Of a DNA stretch of 47,673 nucleotides, positions 25,629 through 33,200 are shown one piece after another (the stretch's first letter is position 1; the number at the start of each line of letters is the position of its first letter). The notes beneath the pieces were generated by a model that was not told the origin of the DNA, did no database searches, and saw only the letters and a program-made list of their open reading frames with translations. Made by a program: the position numbers and the translations under genes. The stretch is from assembly GCA_017509565.1 (NCBI GenBank), contig JAFWPM010000221.1, positions 1 to 47,673 on the forward strand. The letters are read 5' to 3'. The stretch is from Kiritimatiellia bacterium (lineage in GTDB: Bacteria > Verrucomicrobiota > Kiritimatiellia > RFP12 > JAAYLN01).

Positions 25629-27854
25629 ATGTGTCGCACGCCACTCTGTTTCCTGCTCCTCTCGGCGGCGCTGCTCGCATCAGCCGCGCCGGACTACCGG
25701 CCCGTCGGGCCGGAGACCGGCGTGCTCGGCGCAGCGACGGGCTTCTTTCACATGGAGATAATCGACGGGCGCGACTGGATGGTCGATCCCGTCGGGCGCG
25801 GCGTCTATCTCGCCGGCGTCGACTGGTGCATGCCGCAGGGGATGTTCTGCGAGGCGCTCGGCTACGCCCCATACGGGAAGACCGTCCGGGAGAAATACGC
25901 CTCGCGCGACGACTGGGCCGAAGCCACGGCCGCGCGGCTTTCCGCGTGGGGCTTCAACTTCCTCGCCGTCGGCACCGGCCCGCAGATGCGCTACCGCTCG
26001 CTCGCCCACGCGAACGGCGCCGATTCCCTCTATTTTTCCACGCATCTCTGCACTGGCGACGATCCTGACCGCTGGATTTCCCCCTATCGCAACGCCCCCG
26101 GCACCGCCTTCCCGAACGTCTTCCACCCCGACTTCGAGAAGACCTGCGACGAACTCGCCTGCAAGCGCTGCGCGCCCAACGTCGGCGACCCGTGGCTTGT
26201 CGGCTACTTCCTCGACAACGAACTGCGCTGGTGGGGCCTCGGCGACTCAGCAACCGGCCTCTTCGACCTCGTGCGCACCCTACCACCGGAACACAGCGCC
26301 CGCCAGGCGCTGGAACGCTTCGTGGCGCAGGTTTTTCAGGAAGCCGCGTCTGCGGCTTCCTTCGGGGGGGCGGGAGCGCAGCCCCCGCCTACCGTAAAGC
26401 GCGCCTTCGTGGCCCTGGTTGCCGAACGCTACTTCTCCACGCTCTGCGCCGCCATCCGCAAGGCAGACCCCGACCATCTCATTCTCGGGAGCCGCTTCGC
26501 CGGCATGGACTTCGCGCCCGAAATCCTCGCCGCTTGCGGCCGCCATTGCGACGTCGTTTCCGTGAACGTCTACCCCTGGGCCGACCTCGACGCCGGCGTC
26601 GTTTTGCAAAAGCGCGGCGGCATCCCTCTCGCCGCTGCCTTCCGCGACTTCCACGAAAAGACCAGCGGCAAGCCGCTGCTCCTCACGGAGTGGAGCTTCC
26701 CGGCGCTCGACTCCGGCCTGCCCTGCACCTACGGCGCGGGCCAGCGCTTCCACACCCAGGTCGAGCGCGCGCAGGCGTCCGAAATGCTGTTGCGGACCGT
26801 CATGTCGCTTCCGTTCCTTGTCGGCGACGACTTCTTCATGTGGCAGGACGACCCCGCCCTCGGCTTCAACAAACACTTCCACGAAAACAGCAACTACGGC
26901 CTCGTCAACGTCAATGACGAACCATACGCCGAACTCACCGAGATGTTCGCCCGCGTCCACGCCGAGGCTCCCCTCATCCGCGCCGGTGCCGCGAACCGCG
27001 CAAATGGCGGGGCGAGCCCTCCGGGCGAGCCGCCGGTGTCGGCGCTCGCTTCGACCCGCCGGGATGCCTCGTCCGGTCGCTCCGAGCGCGAGCGCTTCTT
27101 CGCCGCCGCCCGCGCGGCTTGTTCCAAGCCTGAAGCGGCAGCTCCGGGAAGCGTCGGCTTCCGCCAGGAAGCCGACGGCTCCTGGACGCTCTCCAACGGC
27201 CTCGTGCGTATTTCCGGGCGCGTCGGGGGCGCTCGCATGGCCGACGAAATCGCATACGGCGGTGCCCCGGTCGGCCGCTGGGGCGCGCTTCTGCAATGGA
27301 ATCGGGACGGCGTCACGCAGTGGACCGAGGTTTCCCGCGTCACCGATGTCTCCTATGGCCAAGACGCCGCCACCGGGGTTGGCACCGTCACCATTCGCGC
27401 CGCTGGCGGCAAAGAGCAGGCGGCCGGCGCTTCGGCGGCCGCGTCCACGGCCTTCGCCATCACCGACCGCCTATCCCTCGCCCCCGGCTCCGCCGACATC
27501 CTCGCCGAGATTGTCTCGCTGGAAAACACCGGCGCTTCGCCGATTCGAGTCGAATACCTGTTCCTTAGGCCATTTGCCGTAGAGAAGGCCCCGCGCGCAT
27601 CGCCGCCAACGGCCGTTCCGAATCTCTGGAAGGGGCCGGTCGAAGGCTGGTGGCGCCTTGCCGGCGGTTCGCGCCTTGGCATTGTCTCGCACGACAGCGG
27701 CGTGGTCTCCGCGAAGCTGTGGATGCGCCCGGAGGACGGCAGCCAGCATCCCGATGTCCGCTGCGCCGAAGGACCGCCGTTCACGCTCCAGCCAGGCGGC
27801 ACCTTCTTCCCGCGCACCGCATTCGGCGCGCTAATCCGTTTCCAGCCTGAATAG
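25629..27854 (+). CDS. Secreted clan-A glycoside hydrolase, agarase/beta-galactosidase-like
   Basis: The 741-residue protein has a signal peptide (MCRTPLCFLLLSAALLASA) and an (alpha/beta)8-barrel-type catalytic domain in about residues 30-440. The candidate acid/base is Glu198 in YFLDNELRWWG and the candidate nucleophile is Glu354 in LLLTEWSFPA, the spacing seen in GH42/GH50-like agarases and beta-galactosidases. A beta-sandwich domain follows (about 510-741, WTLSNGLVRISG). I cannot fix the GH family without a search. The start is 27 nt after the LamG protein stop with only a weak upstream AAGGTG, so it is probably cotranscribed. Two low-complexity insertions interrupt it: a hairpin-forming segment near 26336-26395 and a Ser/Arg/Pro-rich linker near 27003-27100. 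A fragment of a second copy survives at 32850-32972. Confidence 0.82.
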   Translation: MCRTPLCFLLLSAALLASAAPDYRPVGPETGVLGAATGFFHMEIIDGRDWMVDPVGRGVYLAGVDWCMPQGMFCEALGYAPYGKTVREKYASRDDWAEATAARLSAWGFNFLAVGTGPQMRYRSLAHANGADSLYFSTHLCTGDDPDRWISPYRNAPGTAFPNVFHPDFEKTCDELACKRCAPNVGDPWLVGYFLDNELRWWGLGDSATGLFDLVRTLPPEHSARQALERFVAQVFQEAASAASFGGAGAQPPPTVKRAFVALVAERYFSTLCAAIRKADPDHLILGSRFAGMDFAPEILAACGRHCDVVSVNVYPWADLDAGVVLQKRGGIPLAAAFRDFHEKTSGKPLLLTEWSFPALDSGLPCTYGAGQRFHTQVERAQASEMLLRTVMSLPFLVGDDFFMWQDDPALGFNKHFHENSNYGLVNVNDEPYAELTEMFARVHAEAPLIRAGAANRANGGASPPGEPPVSALASTRRDASSGRSERERFFAAARAACSKPEAAAPGSVGFRQEADGSWTLSNGLVRISGRVGGARMADEIAYGGAPVGRWGALLQWNRDGVTQWTEVSRVTDVSYGQDAATGVGTVTIRAAGGKEQAAGASAAASTAFAITDRLSLAPGSADILAEIVSLENTGASPIRVEYLFLRPFAVEKAPRASPPTAVPNLWKGPVEGWWRLAGGSRLGIVSHDSGVVSAKLWMRPEDGSQHPDVRCAEGPPFTLQPGGTFFPRTAFGALIRFQPE
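26338..26361 (+). repeat. Perfect inverted repeat within the hydrolase gene
   Basis: The arms AGGAAGCCGC/GCGGCTTCCT (26338-26347 and 26352-26361) pair perfectly around a GTCT loop. They are followed by a run of seven G and a second GC-rich palindromic stretch to about 26390. The region encodes EAASAASFGGAGAQPPP, a low-complexity insertion in the barrel domain. Confidence 0.7.
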
Positions 27855-27890
27855 CGGTGTTCGCCAGCCCCGCGCCGTCCCTGCCCGGTT

Positions 27891-27919
27891 TTGCATTCAT
27901 TCCGGCGTTATGCTAGAAT
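27891..27919 (+). promoter_or_regulatory. Promoter of the module B AraC regulator
   Basis: TTGCAT (27891-27896), a 17-bp spacer, then TAGAAT (27914-27919) with an upstream TG for an extended -10. The ATG at 27948 follows 28 nt later. Confidence 0.6.
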
Positions 27920-27947
27920 TGAAGCCGCAAACGACAAAGGGGGCGAC

Positions 27948-28889
27948 ATGCAACCGAGCAAACGCAGAACCGGGAAATCCAGAGCCGAAGACTCGATCGT
28001 GCAGCGCATCGACGATATCGAGTGGTGTTCTCTTGCCAACGTTCCGCGTCTCCTGAAGTTTCCCTATCGCGTCCATGTCGTAGGCTGGGTGCTCGCCGGC
28101 GCGGCGCACTACCGCGGCGCCCACCTCTCCTACGGGACGGAGTTCTGCGTCCGCCTGCGCTCGGCGGACGCCACGGCGGTCGATGTCGTGGCCGGAGTCC
28201 GCCACGAGTCCTCGTTTCCGCACGTGATCATGAAGCGCCCCGGCGAGCGGCACGAATATCGCGCGCCCGGCTGGCGCGAGGCGTTCTACGTCATCTACCC
28301 GCCGGGAACGGAGGCAATGCTCCGGGATGCCGGAGTCGATGAAGGGCCTGGCGCGCGGCCGGTGTGGTCTGTTTCCGGCGCACAGGACATTCTCGATTCC
28401 ATTCGCGAGATGCGCGCCCTTTTCCCGCGACAGACGGAACCTGGCGTCGCCGACGAGCTCGACGCGCGATGCTGGGCGCTCGTGACGCGCCTCGTCGCGC
28501 TTCGCGACCATCCGGCGGGCAAGCCGCACTCCCCGGTGGATGCGGTCGATCCGGCGGCTTGTCGCTCCGACGACGACCGCATTCGCGCGTTTTCTGCCTC
28601 GCTTCCGGCGCGTTGCCTGAAGCACGTCGATTTCGCAGCCGAAGCGCGCGCCCTCGGATTCTCGCGCAGTGTCTTCTACCGGCGCTTTACCGCGCTCGTC
28701 GGCGAGCCGCCGGAAAAGCATCTTCAGAATCTCCGCCTCGACGCCGCGGCGCGTCTGCTGCGCGAGAGCCCGTTCTCCGTCAAGCAGGTGGCCGGCGCAA
28801 TCCACGACCGTTCGCAGTCGCATTTTGCGGCGGCCTTCCGCGCCCGCTTCGGATGCACTCCGAGCGCCTGGCGCGCCGGGACGCGCTAG
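27948..28889 (+). CDS. AraC-family transcriptional regulator (module B)
   Basis: The 313-residue product has an N-terminal beta-rich domain (about 20-150, YRVHVVGWVLAGAAHYRGAHLSYGTE) of the AraC/cupin ligand-binding sort. The C-terminal AraC DNA-binding domain (about 215-313) contains ARALGFSRSVFYRRFTALVGEPP and VAGAIHDRSQSHFAAAFRARFGCTPSAWR. The start at 27948 is chosen because AAAGGGGG precedes it and the promoter lies at 27891. A TTG at 27891 would overlap that promoter. It precedes the second LamG/hydrolase pair as the XylR-like regulator precedes the first, but its sensor domain is unrelated, so the two modules probably answer different ligands. Confidence 0.88.
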   Translation: MQPSKRRTGKSRAEDSIVQRIDDIEWCSLANVPRLLKFPYRVHVVGWVLAGAAHYRGAHLSYGTEFCVRLRSADATAVDVVAGVRHESSFPHVIMKRPGERHEYRAPGWREAFYVIYPPGTEAMLRDAGVDEGPGARPVWSVSGAQDILDSIREMRALFPRQTEPGVADELDARCWALVTRLVALRDHPAGKPHSPVDAVDPAACRSDDDRIRAFSASLPARCLKHVDFAAEARALGFSRSVFYRRFTALVGEPPEKHLQNLRLDAAARLLRESPFSVKQVAGAIHDRSQSHFAAAFRARFGCTPSAWRAGTR

Positions 28890-28986
28890 ACAGCAATTGA
28901 GACGCACAAGACAATCCTTTGTGGGAGAATTGATTCCGCAACGCCGAACATGCGTTGCACGATCAAACCAATCAGGGACTGTCAGG

Positions 28987-31365
28987 ATGAAAAACGCCAT
29001 GCTAGCATCCGTCGCCGCCATGGGGCTGGCGACATTCTCCGCCAGTTCGGGAACCGTGGCCTACTGGCCGCTTGCCTTCGAGAACGGTGTCCGCACGACG
29101 ACAGCAACCGTCTTTGCCAACCAGGGCGACGGCGGCACGCTCGACGCCGTGCCATCGTCGCGTTCCGGCGCGTCGTGGGTTGCCGGCGACGCCTACTGTC
29201 CTCTGGGCACCAACGCCTTTCCCGTTGGCTATGGCGTCTGGGACCCCGTTTCGGGCACCAATGCCGTTGCCGACTCCGCACTCTACTTCCACAAAACAAG
29301 CCTCGCGGGCTACGCCGGGGCGCTGCGCGTCGCCAATCCCGCGGCGCTGCGCCTCTCGACGTTCACGATCGAGTGCTTCATCCGCATGCAGCAAGGCACG
29401 GGTCAAGGCGACTGGAACTGCATCGCCGTTATGCCGCAACAGATCGCGAACTGCGCCAACTACGAGTCATGGGGCCTTCGCGTGACGGGCGCGGAAACCA
29501 TCAAGGCGCGCTTCTCCAAGGACAAGGGGACCGTCTCGGCCAATCTTGGAGGCACCGACAACACGGAGATCGGCTCCAATGGAAACGCGCCGGCGATCTA
29601 CGACGGCGGCTGGCACCATGTGGCGCTCGTGGTGGACGGCTCCACGCTCAAGGCCACGCTGTTCGTGGACTACATCCAGCGCGGCACGGGAACGCTTCCC
29701 GAAGCCGTCGCCTACAAGTCCGGCATGGACCTTTTCATCGGCAACACGCCGCAGACGACCGGACCCTTCGGCGGCTCGATCGCCCATTTCCGCGTCTCCG
29801 ACGCGGCTCTCTCGCCTTCTGAATTCCTGCACTTCAAGAGCATGGCGCCGGCGGCGGAGGAAGATCCCGACACCGTGCTGCACGTGACGTTCGAGCCGGT
29901 TGCCGGGATTTCGACCCCGAGCGCCTTCTTCAACGACGCGGCGAACGGCTCCGCCCTCGACTGCCTCGTAGCCAACTACTACCCGCAGGGCGCGGCCGAC
30001 GTGCCGTTCACCCCGGTGTTCGCGAACCTTCTCGACGCGATAGGCGCGCCGAACGCGAAGAGTCTCCTCAATGCGACGCAGGCCTCCGGCGGCAAGACCG
30101 TTCCGACCTGCCTCCAGTGGCAGCCCGAAGAGGATGTCTTCTCCAACGGCACCTTCACCGTGGAATGCTTCTACAAGACCTCGAAAACGCTCGGCAGTTG
30201 GATCCCGCTCGTGCGTCGCCTCGGCGGCTACAATGTCCAGTTCAACCTCGGTTTCAGCGGCGGCGCGAACGCCGGCAAACTAACCGCCGCGTCCGTCCCC
30301 GGCGATACAGGAGCGTCCGTATCGATCGTGGACTCCGTCCGCTCCGACGACGAGCAGTGGCACCACGCGGCCCTCGTCGTCAATCGGGGCCGCGGGACGA
30401 TTGCGCTCTTTCGCGACTATGAGCAGGTCGGTAGCGCGGACTACACGCGCGTCTGCGCGCCGACGGACAAGCCCGTCTGCATCGGCGGATCCTACAGCAA
30501 CGACGGCGTGTTCTACACCTTCGACGGCGCGATCGACGATGTGCGCATCACCATGCGCGCGCTGACCATCGGCGAGTTCCTGCGTCGCGACAACCTCGTG
30601 CCGGCCGGTAGCACCGTTGCGTGGGCGGCGTTCGACGACGCGCTTGCCGCCGACGCTCCCGCCTTCGCTCTCACGAACGGCACGGCCGCCGCCGTCGGCG
30701 ATGGCGGAGCCGTCCCGGCTTTCGTGTCGCTCGGCTCCGGCGAGCGCATTGAGGACGGTGCGGGCAACGCCCTGCGCTCCTTGAATCTTGCCGCGCTCTC
30801 GTTTGAGCAGGGCGTCGTGAAGTATCCCGGCAACGTCCTGCTGCCGCTCCTCGACGAGCAGACGGTCGAGTTCTTCGTGAAGGCCGGCCCACAGACGCCC
30901 TTCGCCGGCCTTTTGCGCTGCAACCTCTACCGCGACGTGGCGGACATTCCCGTCTGGGGGCTTTCCTTCGACGAACACGACGGCACGAAACTGCGCGTCC
31001 GTTGCACCACCGTCTCCGCCGCTTCGTGGAACAACGTCGGCATCAACGAGGATACGCCGGTCGTGGTCGGCGACGGCCGCCGCCACCACATCGCCCTCAC
31101 GCTTTCGACCGCCGGGCAGGGTGAGTCCGCCTCGACGACCGTGAGCATATACAAAGACTACGAGGAGACCCCCTCCTGGAAGAAGACCGTTTCCGGACGC
31201 CTCTTCTACGGCGCTGGCTACGCGCCCGTCTGGATCGGCGCATCCTCCTCCGCGACCGCCTTCTTCGACGGCGAAATCGACGAACTGCGCATCTCGCGCG
31301 GCATCCTCGCCCCCTCCGACTTCCTCCGCCGCGGAAAATTGCCCTTCGTGATGGTCGTGCGGTAG
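28987..31365 (+). CDS. Secreted three-LamG protein ending in PFVMVVR (module B)
   Basis: The ATG at 28987 follows AGGGA and encodes a signal peptide (MKNAMLASVAAMGLATFSASS). The 792-residue protein contains three LamG/concanavalin-like units (about 25-280, 297-535 and 543-785), marked by FTIECFIRMQQG, FTVECFYKTSK and VEFFVKAG, and by GGWHHVALVVDG, QWHHAALVVNRG and RRHHIALTLSTA. The C-terminus PFVMVVR and its 21-bp coding sequence match the module A protein exactly, although the LamG domains themselves differ strongly. It lies 97 nt after the AraC regulator and 47 nt before a cytoplasmic-looking hydrolase. A surface glycan-recognition role is inferred. Confidence 0.85.
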   Translation: MKNAMLASVAAMGLATFSASSGTVAYWPLAFENGVRTTTATVFANQGDGGTLDAVPSSRSGASWVAGDAYCPLGTNAFPVGYGVWDPVSGTNAVADSALYFHKTSLAGYAGALRVANPAALRLSTFTIECFIRMQQGTGQGDWNCIAVMPQQIANCANYESWGLRVTGAETIKARFSKDKGTVSANLGGTDNTEIGSNGNAPAIYDGGWHHVALVVDGSTLKATLFVDYIQRGTGTLPEAVAYKSGMDLFIGNTPQTTGPFGGSIAHFRVSDAALSPSEFLHFKSMAPAAEEDPDTVLHVTFEPVAGISTPSAFFNDAANGSALDCLVANYYPQGAADVPFTPVFANLLDAIGAPNAKSLLNATQASGGKTVPTCLQWQPEEDVFSNGTFTVECFYKTSKTLGSWIPLVRRLGGYNVQFNLGFSGGANAGKLTAASVPGDTGASVSIVDSVRSDDEQWHHAALVVNRGRGTIALFRDYEQVGSADYTRVCAPTDKPVCIGGSYSNDGVFYTFDGAIDDVRITMRALTIGEFLRRDNLVPAGSTVAWAAFDDALAADAPAFALTNGTAAAVGDGGAVPAFVSLGSGERIEDGAGNALRSLNLAALSFEQGVVKYPGNVLLPLLDEQTVEFFVKAGPQTPFAGLLRCNLYRDVADIPVWGLSFDEHDGTKLRVRCTTVSAASWNNVGINEDTPVVVGDGRRHHIALTLSTAGQGESASTTVSIYKDYEETPSWKKTVSGRLFYGAGYAPVWIGASSSATAFFDGEIDELRISRGILAPSDFLRRGKLPFVMVVR

Positions 31366-31378
31366 CAACCATCCACAC

Positions 31379-31402
31379 TCGACTGCATTCGATTGCAATC
31401 GA
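31379..31402 (+). repeat. 10-bp repeat and 14-bp palindrome upstream of the GH39-like gene
   Basis: TCGACTGCAT, TCGATTGCAA and TCGA stand head-to-tail with a 10-bp period. The second unit forms the perfect palindrome TCGATTGCAATCGA (31389-31402), ending 10 nt before the ATG at 31413. The unit matches the array at 22691-22755. It could be an operator, a recombination hot spot, or both. Confidence 0.75.
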
Positions 31403-31412
31403 AAAATAAAAA

Positions 31413-32822
31413 ATGAAAATCACCATTCCTGTCCTCGACACGCGAACGGGCGTCCGTTCCGAATTCCTCGGCCTTGGCTTTGAAAAGCTCGACCGCGACC
31501 TTTTCGATCCGACGAAGGCATATCCATTCCTGCCCGCCACGGGCGTTTCGTGGATCCGGCTCCAGAGCGGCTGGCAGCGCACGGAGCGCGAAAAGGGTAT
31601 TTACGACTTCGCGTGGCTCGACAAAATCGTCGATTCGCTCGTCGGCCTCGGCCTCAAGCCGTGGATGTGCCTCTGCTACGGCAACGCGCTTTATGGCGGC
31701 GGCGCGGAAAAGGTCTTCGGCGCCGTCGGCGTCCCGCCGATCGCCACGGAGGAGCAGCGCCGTGCCTGGCGCGCCTACGTGACGGCGACCGTCGCGCATT
31801 TCCGCGGCCGCGTCGCCGCATGGGAGGTCTGGAACGAGCCGGACGGCCAGTGGTGCTGGAAGCACGGGCCAAGCGGTACGGAATACGGGCGCTTCGTCAT
31901 CGAAACCGCCGCCGCCGCGCGCGCGGCCGACCCGGAGGCGAAGATCGTCGCCGGCTCCATGTGCATGTGGGTCGATACGCCTTGGTTCCATGAGGTGGTG
32001 GATACCGGGGCACTCGATGACGTCTGGGGCTTCACCTACCACCAATACACGGACGACGAGCGCAGTTCCATCGAGAAGGCGCAGATGCTCGAGGCGATGC
32101 TCCGCCTGCGCAACCCGGACATTCGCATCATCCAGGGCGAAAGCGGTTCGCAGTCGCGCCCCGACGGCAACGGAGCGCTGAAGGTTCAGGCCTGGACGCC
32201 GCGAAAGCAGGCGCGGCAGCTTCTGCGCCACGCCGTCGCCGACCTCCTCGCCGGGGTGGAGTTCTCGTCCTATTTCTCCTGCCTCGACATGGTGGAGGCG
32301 CTCAACGGCGCGACAGGCGACCTCGGCTCCATCCTCGATTACGGCTACTTCGGGGTGCTGGGGGCCGAGTTCGGGCCCGACGGCCGCGCCACGGGGACGT
32401 ATTCGCCCAAGCTGTCGTATCATGCGCTTGCGCATCTCGCCGCGATCCTGCGCGGCTCGCCGCGCCGCGTGGACGCGCCCGTCCAGTTCTGCGCCGATCC
32501 TGCGCCGCATCTCGGCTGGAGCATGCGCGAACCGGCCGGACGCGAACTCGTGTTCGGGATGCTCGAACTCGCCGGCGGCGCGCGCGGTCTCGCCTACTGG
32601 AACCCGACGCCGCTCCACACCGTGGAATACAATGGCACCGCGACCGTCGTCTGGCGCGGCGTCGAAACCTCGCCGCTCCTCGCCGACCCGCTCGCCGGCA
32701 CCGTGGAGCCGCTGCCGGAATCCAGCGTCGAGCGTCTCGCCCCCGGCGTCCTCAAACTCCACCGCATCCCCCTGCGCGACACGCCGCTCTTCCTCCTCGC
32801 CGGTCTTCCCTGGAAGGAATGA
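31413..32822 (+). CDS. GH39/GH5-like glycoside hydrolase, probably cytoplasmic
   Basis: The 469-residue protein has no signal peptide (MKITIPVLDTRTG). It is a TIM-barrel hydrolase of clan A. The acid/base is Glu142 in WEVWNEPDG and the candidate nucleophile is Glu243 in IIQGESGSQS. Supporting features are GVSWIRLQSGWQRTE and the beta-4 region GRVAAWEVW. The C-terminal 120 residues or so form a beta-sandwich (FGMLELAGGARGLAYWNPTP). GH39-type enzymes act on xylosides or iduronides, but the substrate cannot be read here. The ATG follows an A-rich stretch with no Shine-Dalgarno, right after the 10-bp repeats. It completes module B. The enzyme may act on oligosaccharides imported after extracellular cutting, though no transporter is visible nearby. 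Confidence 0.82.
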   Translation: MKITIPVLDTRTGVRSEFLGLGFEKLDRDLFDPTKAYPFLPATGVSWIRLQSGWQRTEREKGIYDFAWLDKIVDSLVGLGLKPWMCLCYGNALYGGGAEKVFGAVGVPPIATEEQRRAWRAYVTATVAHFRGRVAAWEVWNEPDGQWCWKHGPSGTEYGRFVIETAAAARAADPEAKIVAGSMCMWVDTPWFHEVVDTGALDDVWGFTYHQYTDDERSSIEKAQMLEAMLRLRNPDIRIIQGESGSQSRPDGNGALKVQAWTPRKQARQLLRHAVADLLAGVEFSSYFSCLDMVEALNGATGDLGSILDYGYFGVLGAEFGPDGRATGTYSPKLSYHALAHLAAILRGSPRRVDAPVQFCADPAPHLGWSMREPAGRELVFGMLELAGGARGLAYWNPTPLHTVEYNGTATVVWRGVETSPLLADPLAGTVEPLPESSVERLAPGVLKLHRIPLRDTPLFLLAGLPWKE

Positions 32823-32849
32823 CGCGATGAGAACGGCCGCTTTCCGCGT

Positions 32850-32972
32850 CGTTGGACTTTGCGCCTGAAATCCTCGCCGCCTGCGGCCGCCACGGCGACG
32901 TCGTTTCCGTGAACGTCTATCCATGGGCCGACCTCGACGCGGGCGTCGTGCTGCAAAAGCGCGGCGGCATCC
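32850..32972 (+). pseudogene. Fragment of a second copy of the agarase-like hydrolase gene
   Basis: The translated segment DFAPEILAACGRHGDVVSV and onward to VLQKRGGIP matches residues about 296-335 of the hydrolase at 25629 (26508-26627), with only a handful of base differences. It has no start or end of its own and is cut abruptly at both sides. This is a relic of a former hydrolase gene that followed module B. Confidence 0.85.
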
Positions 32973-33158
32973 CGCGAGAAGCGCGCCCGCAAGGAGGCCG
33001 AAACGGCAGCGGACGATGCGGCCCGGGCCAGACGGGAATTGACCGGGGAAAGGCGCAAGTCCGCAAAGTCCGCAAGGGCGCTGGAGACCCTGCGCGGGTC
33101 GTTTTCGTGCCGCCTGGGATTTGCGCTGACCTGGCTGCCTCGAAAACTATTTCACTGA
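32973..33158 (+). pseudogene. 3' remnant of a glycosyltransferase-like gene (coiled-coil tail)
   Basis: In the frame ending at the TGA at 33156 the DNA reads EKRARKEAETAADDAARARR, then a basic helical stretch and SFSCRLGFALTWLPRKLF before the stop. This charged coiled coil plus SxxxRLG-type end resembles the tails of surface-polysaccharide glycosyltransferases, including the tail at 37520-37872. It joins the hydrolase fragment without a gap, so a deletion fused two broken genes. Confidence 0.6.
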
Positions 33159-33200
33159 TTCGCTTTGATGCTCGACGAACGATATCGCCGATTTTGGTGG

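Noticed and set aside
28669-28986. An N-terminal extension of the module B LamG protein
   Set aside because: It overlaps the end of the AraC regulator gene in another frame. The ATG at 28987 starts a clean signal peptide.
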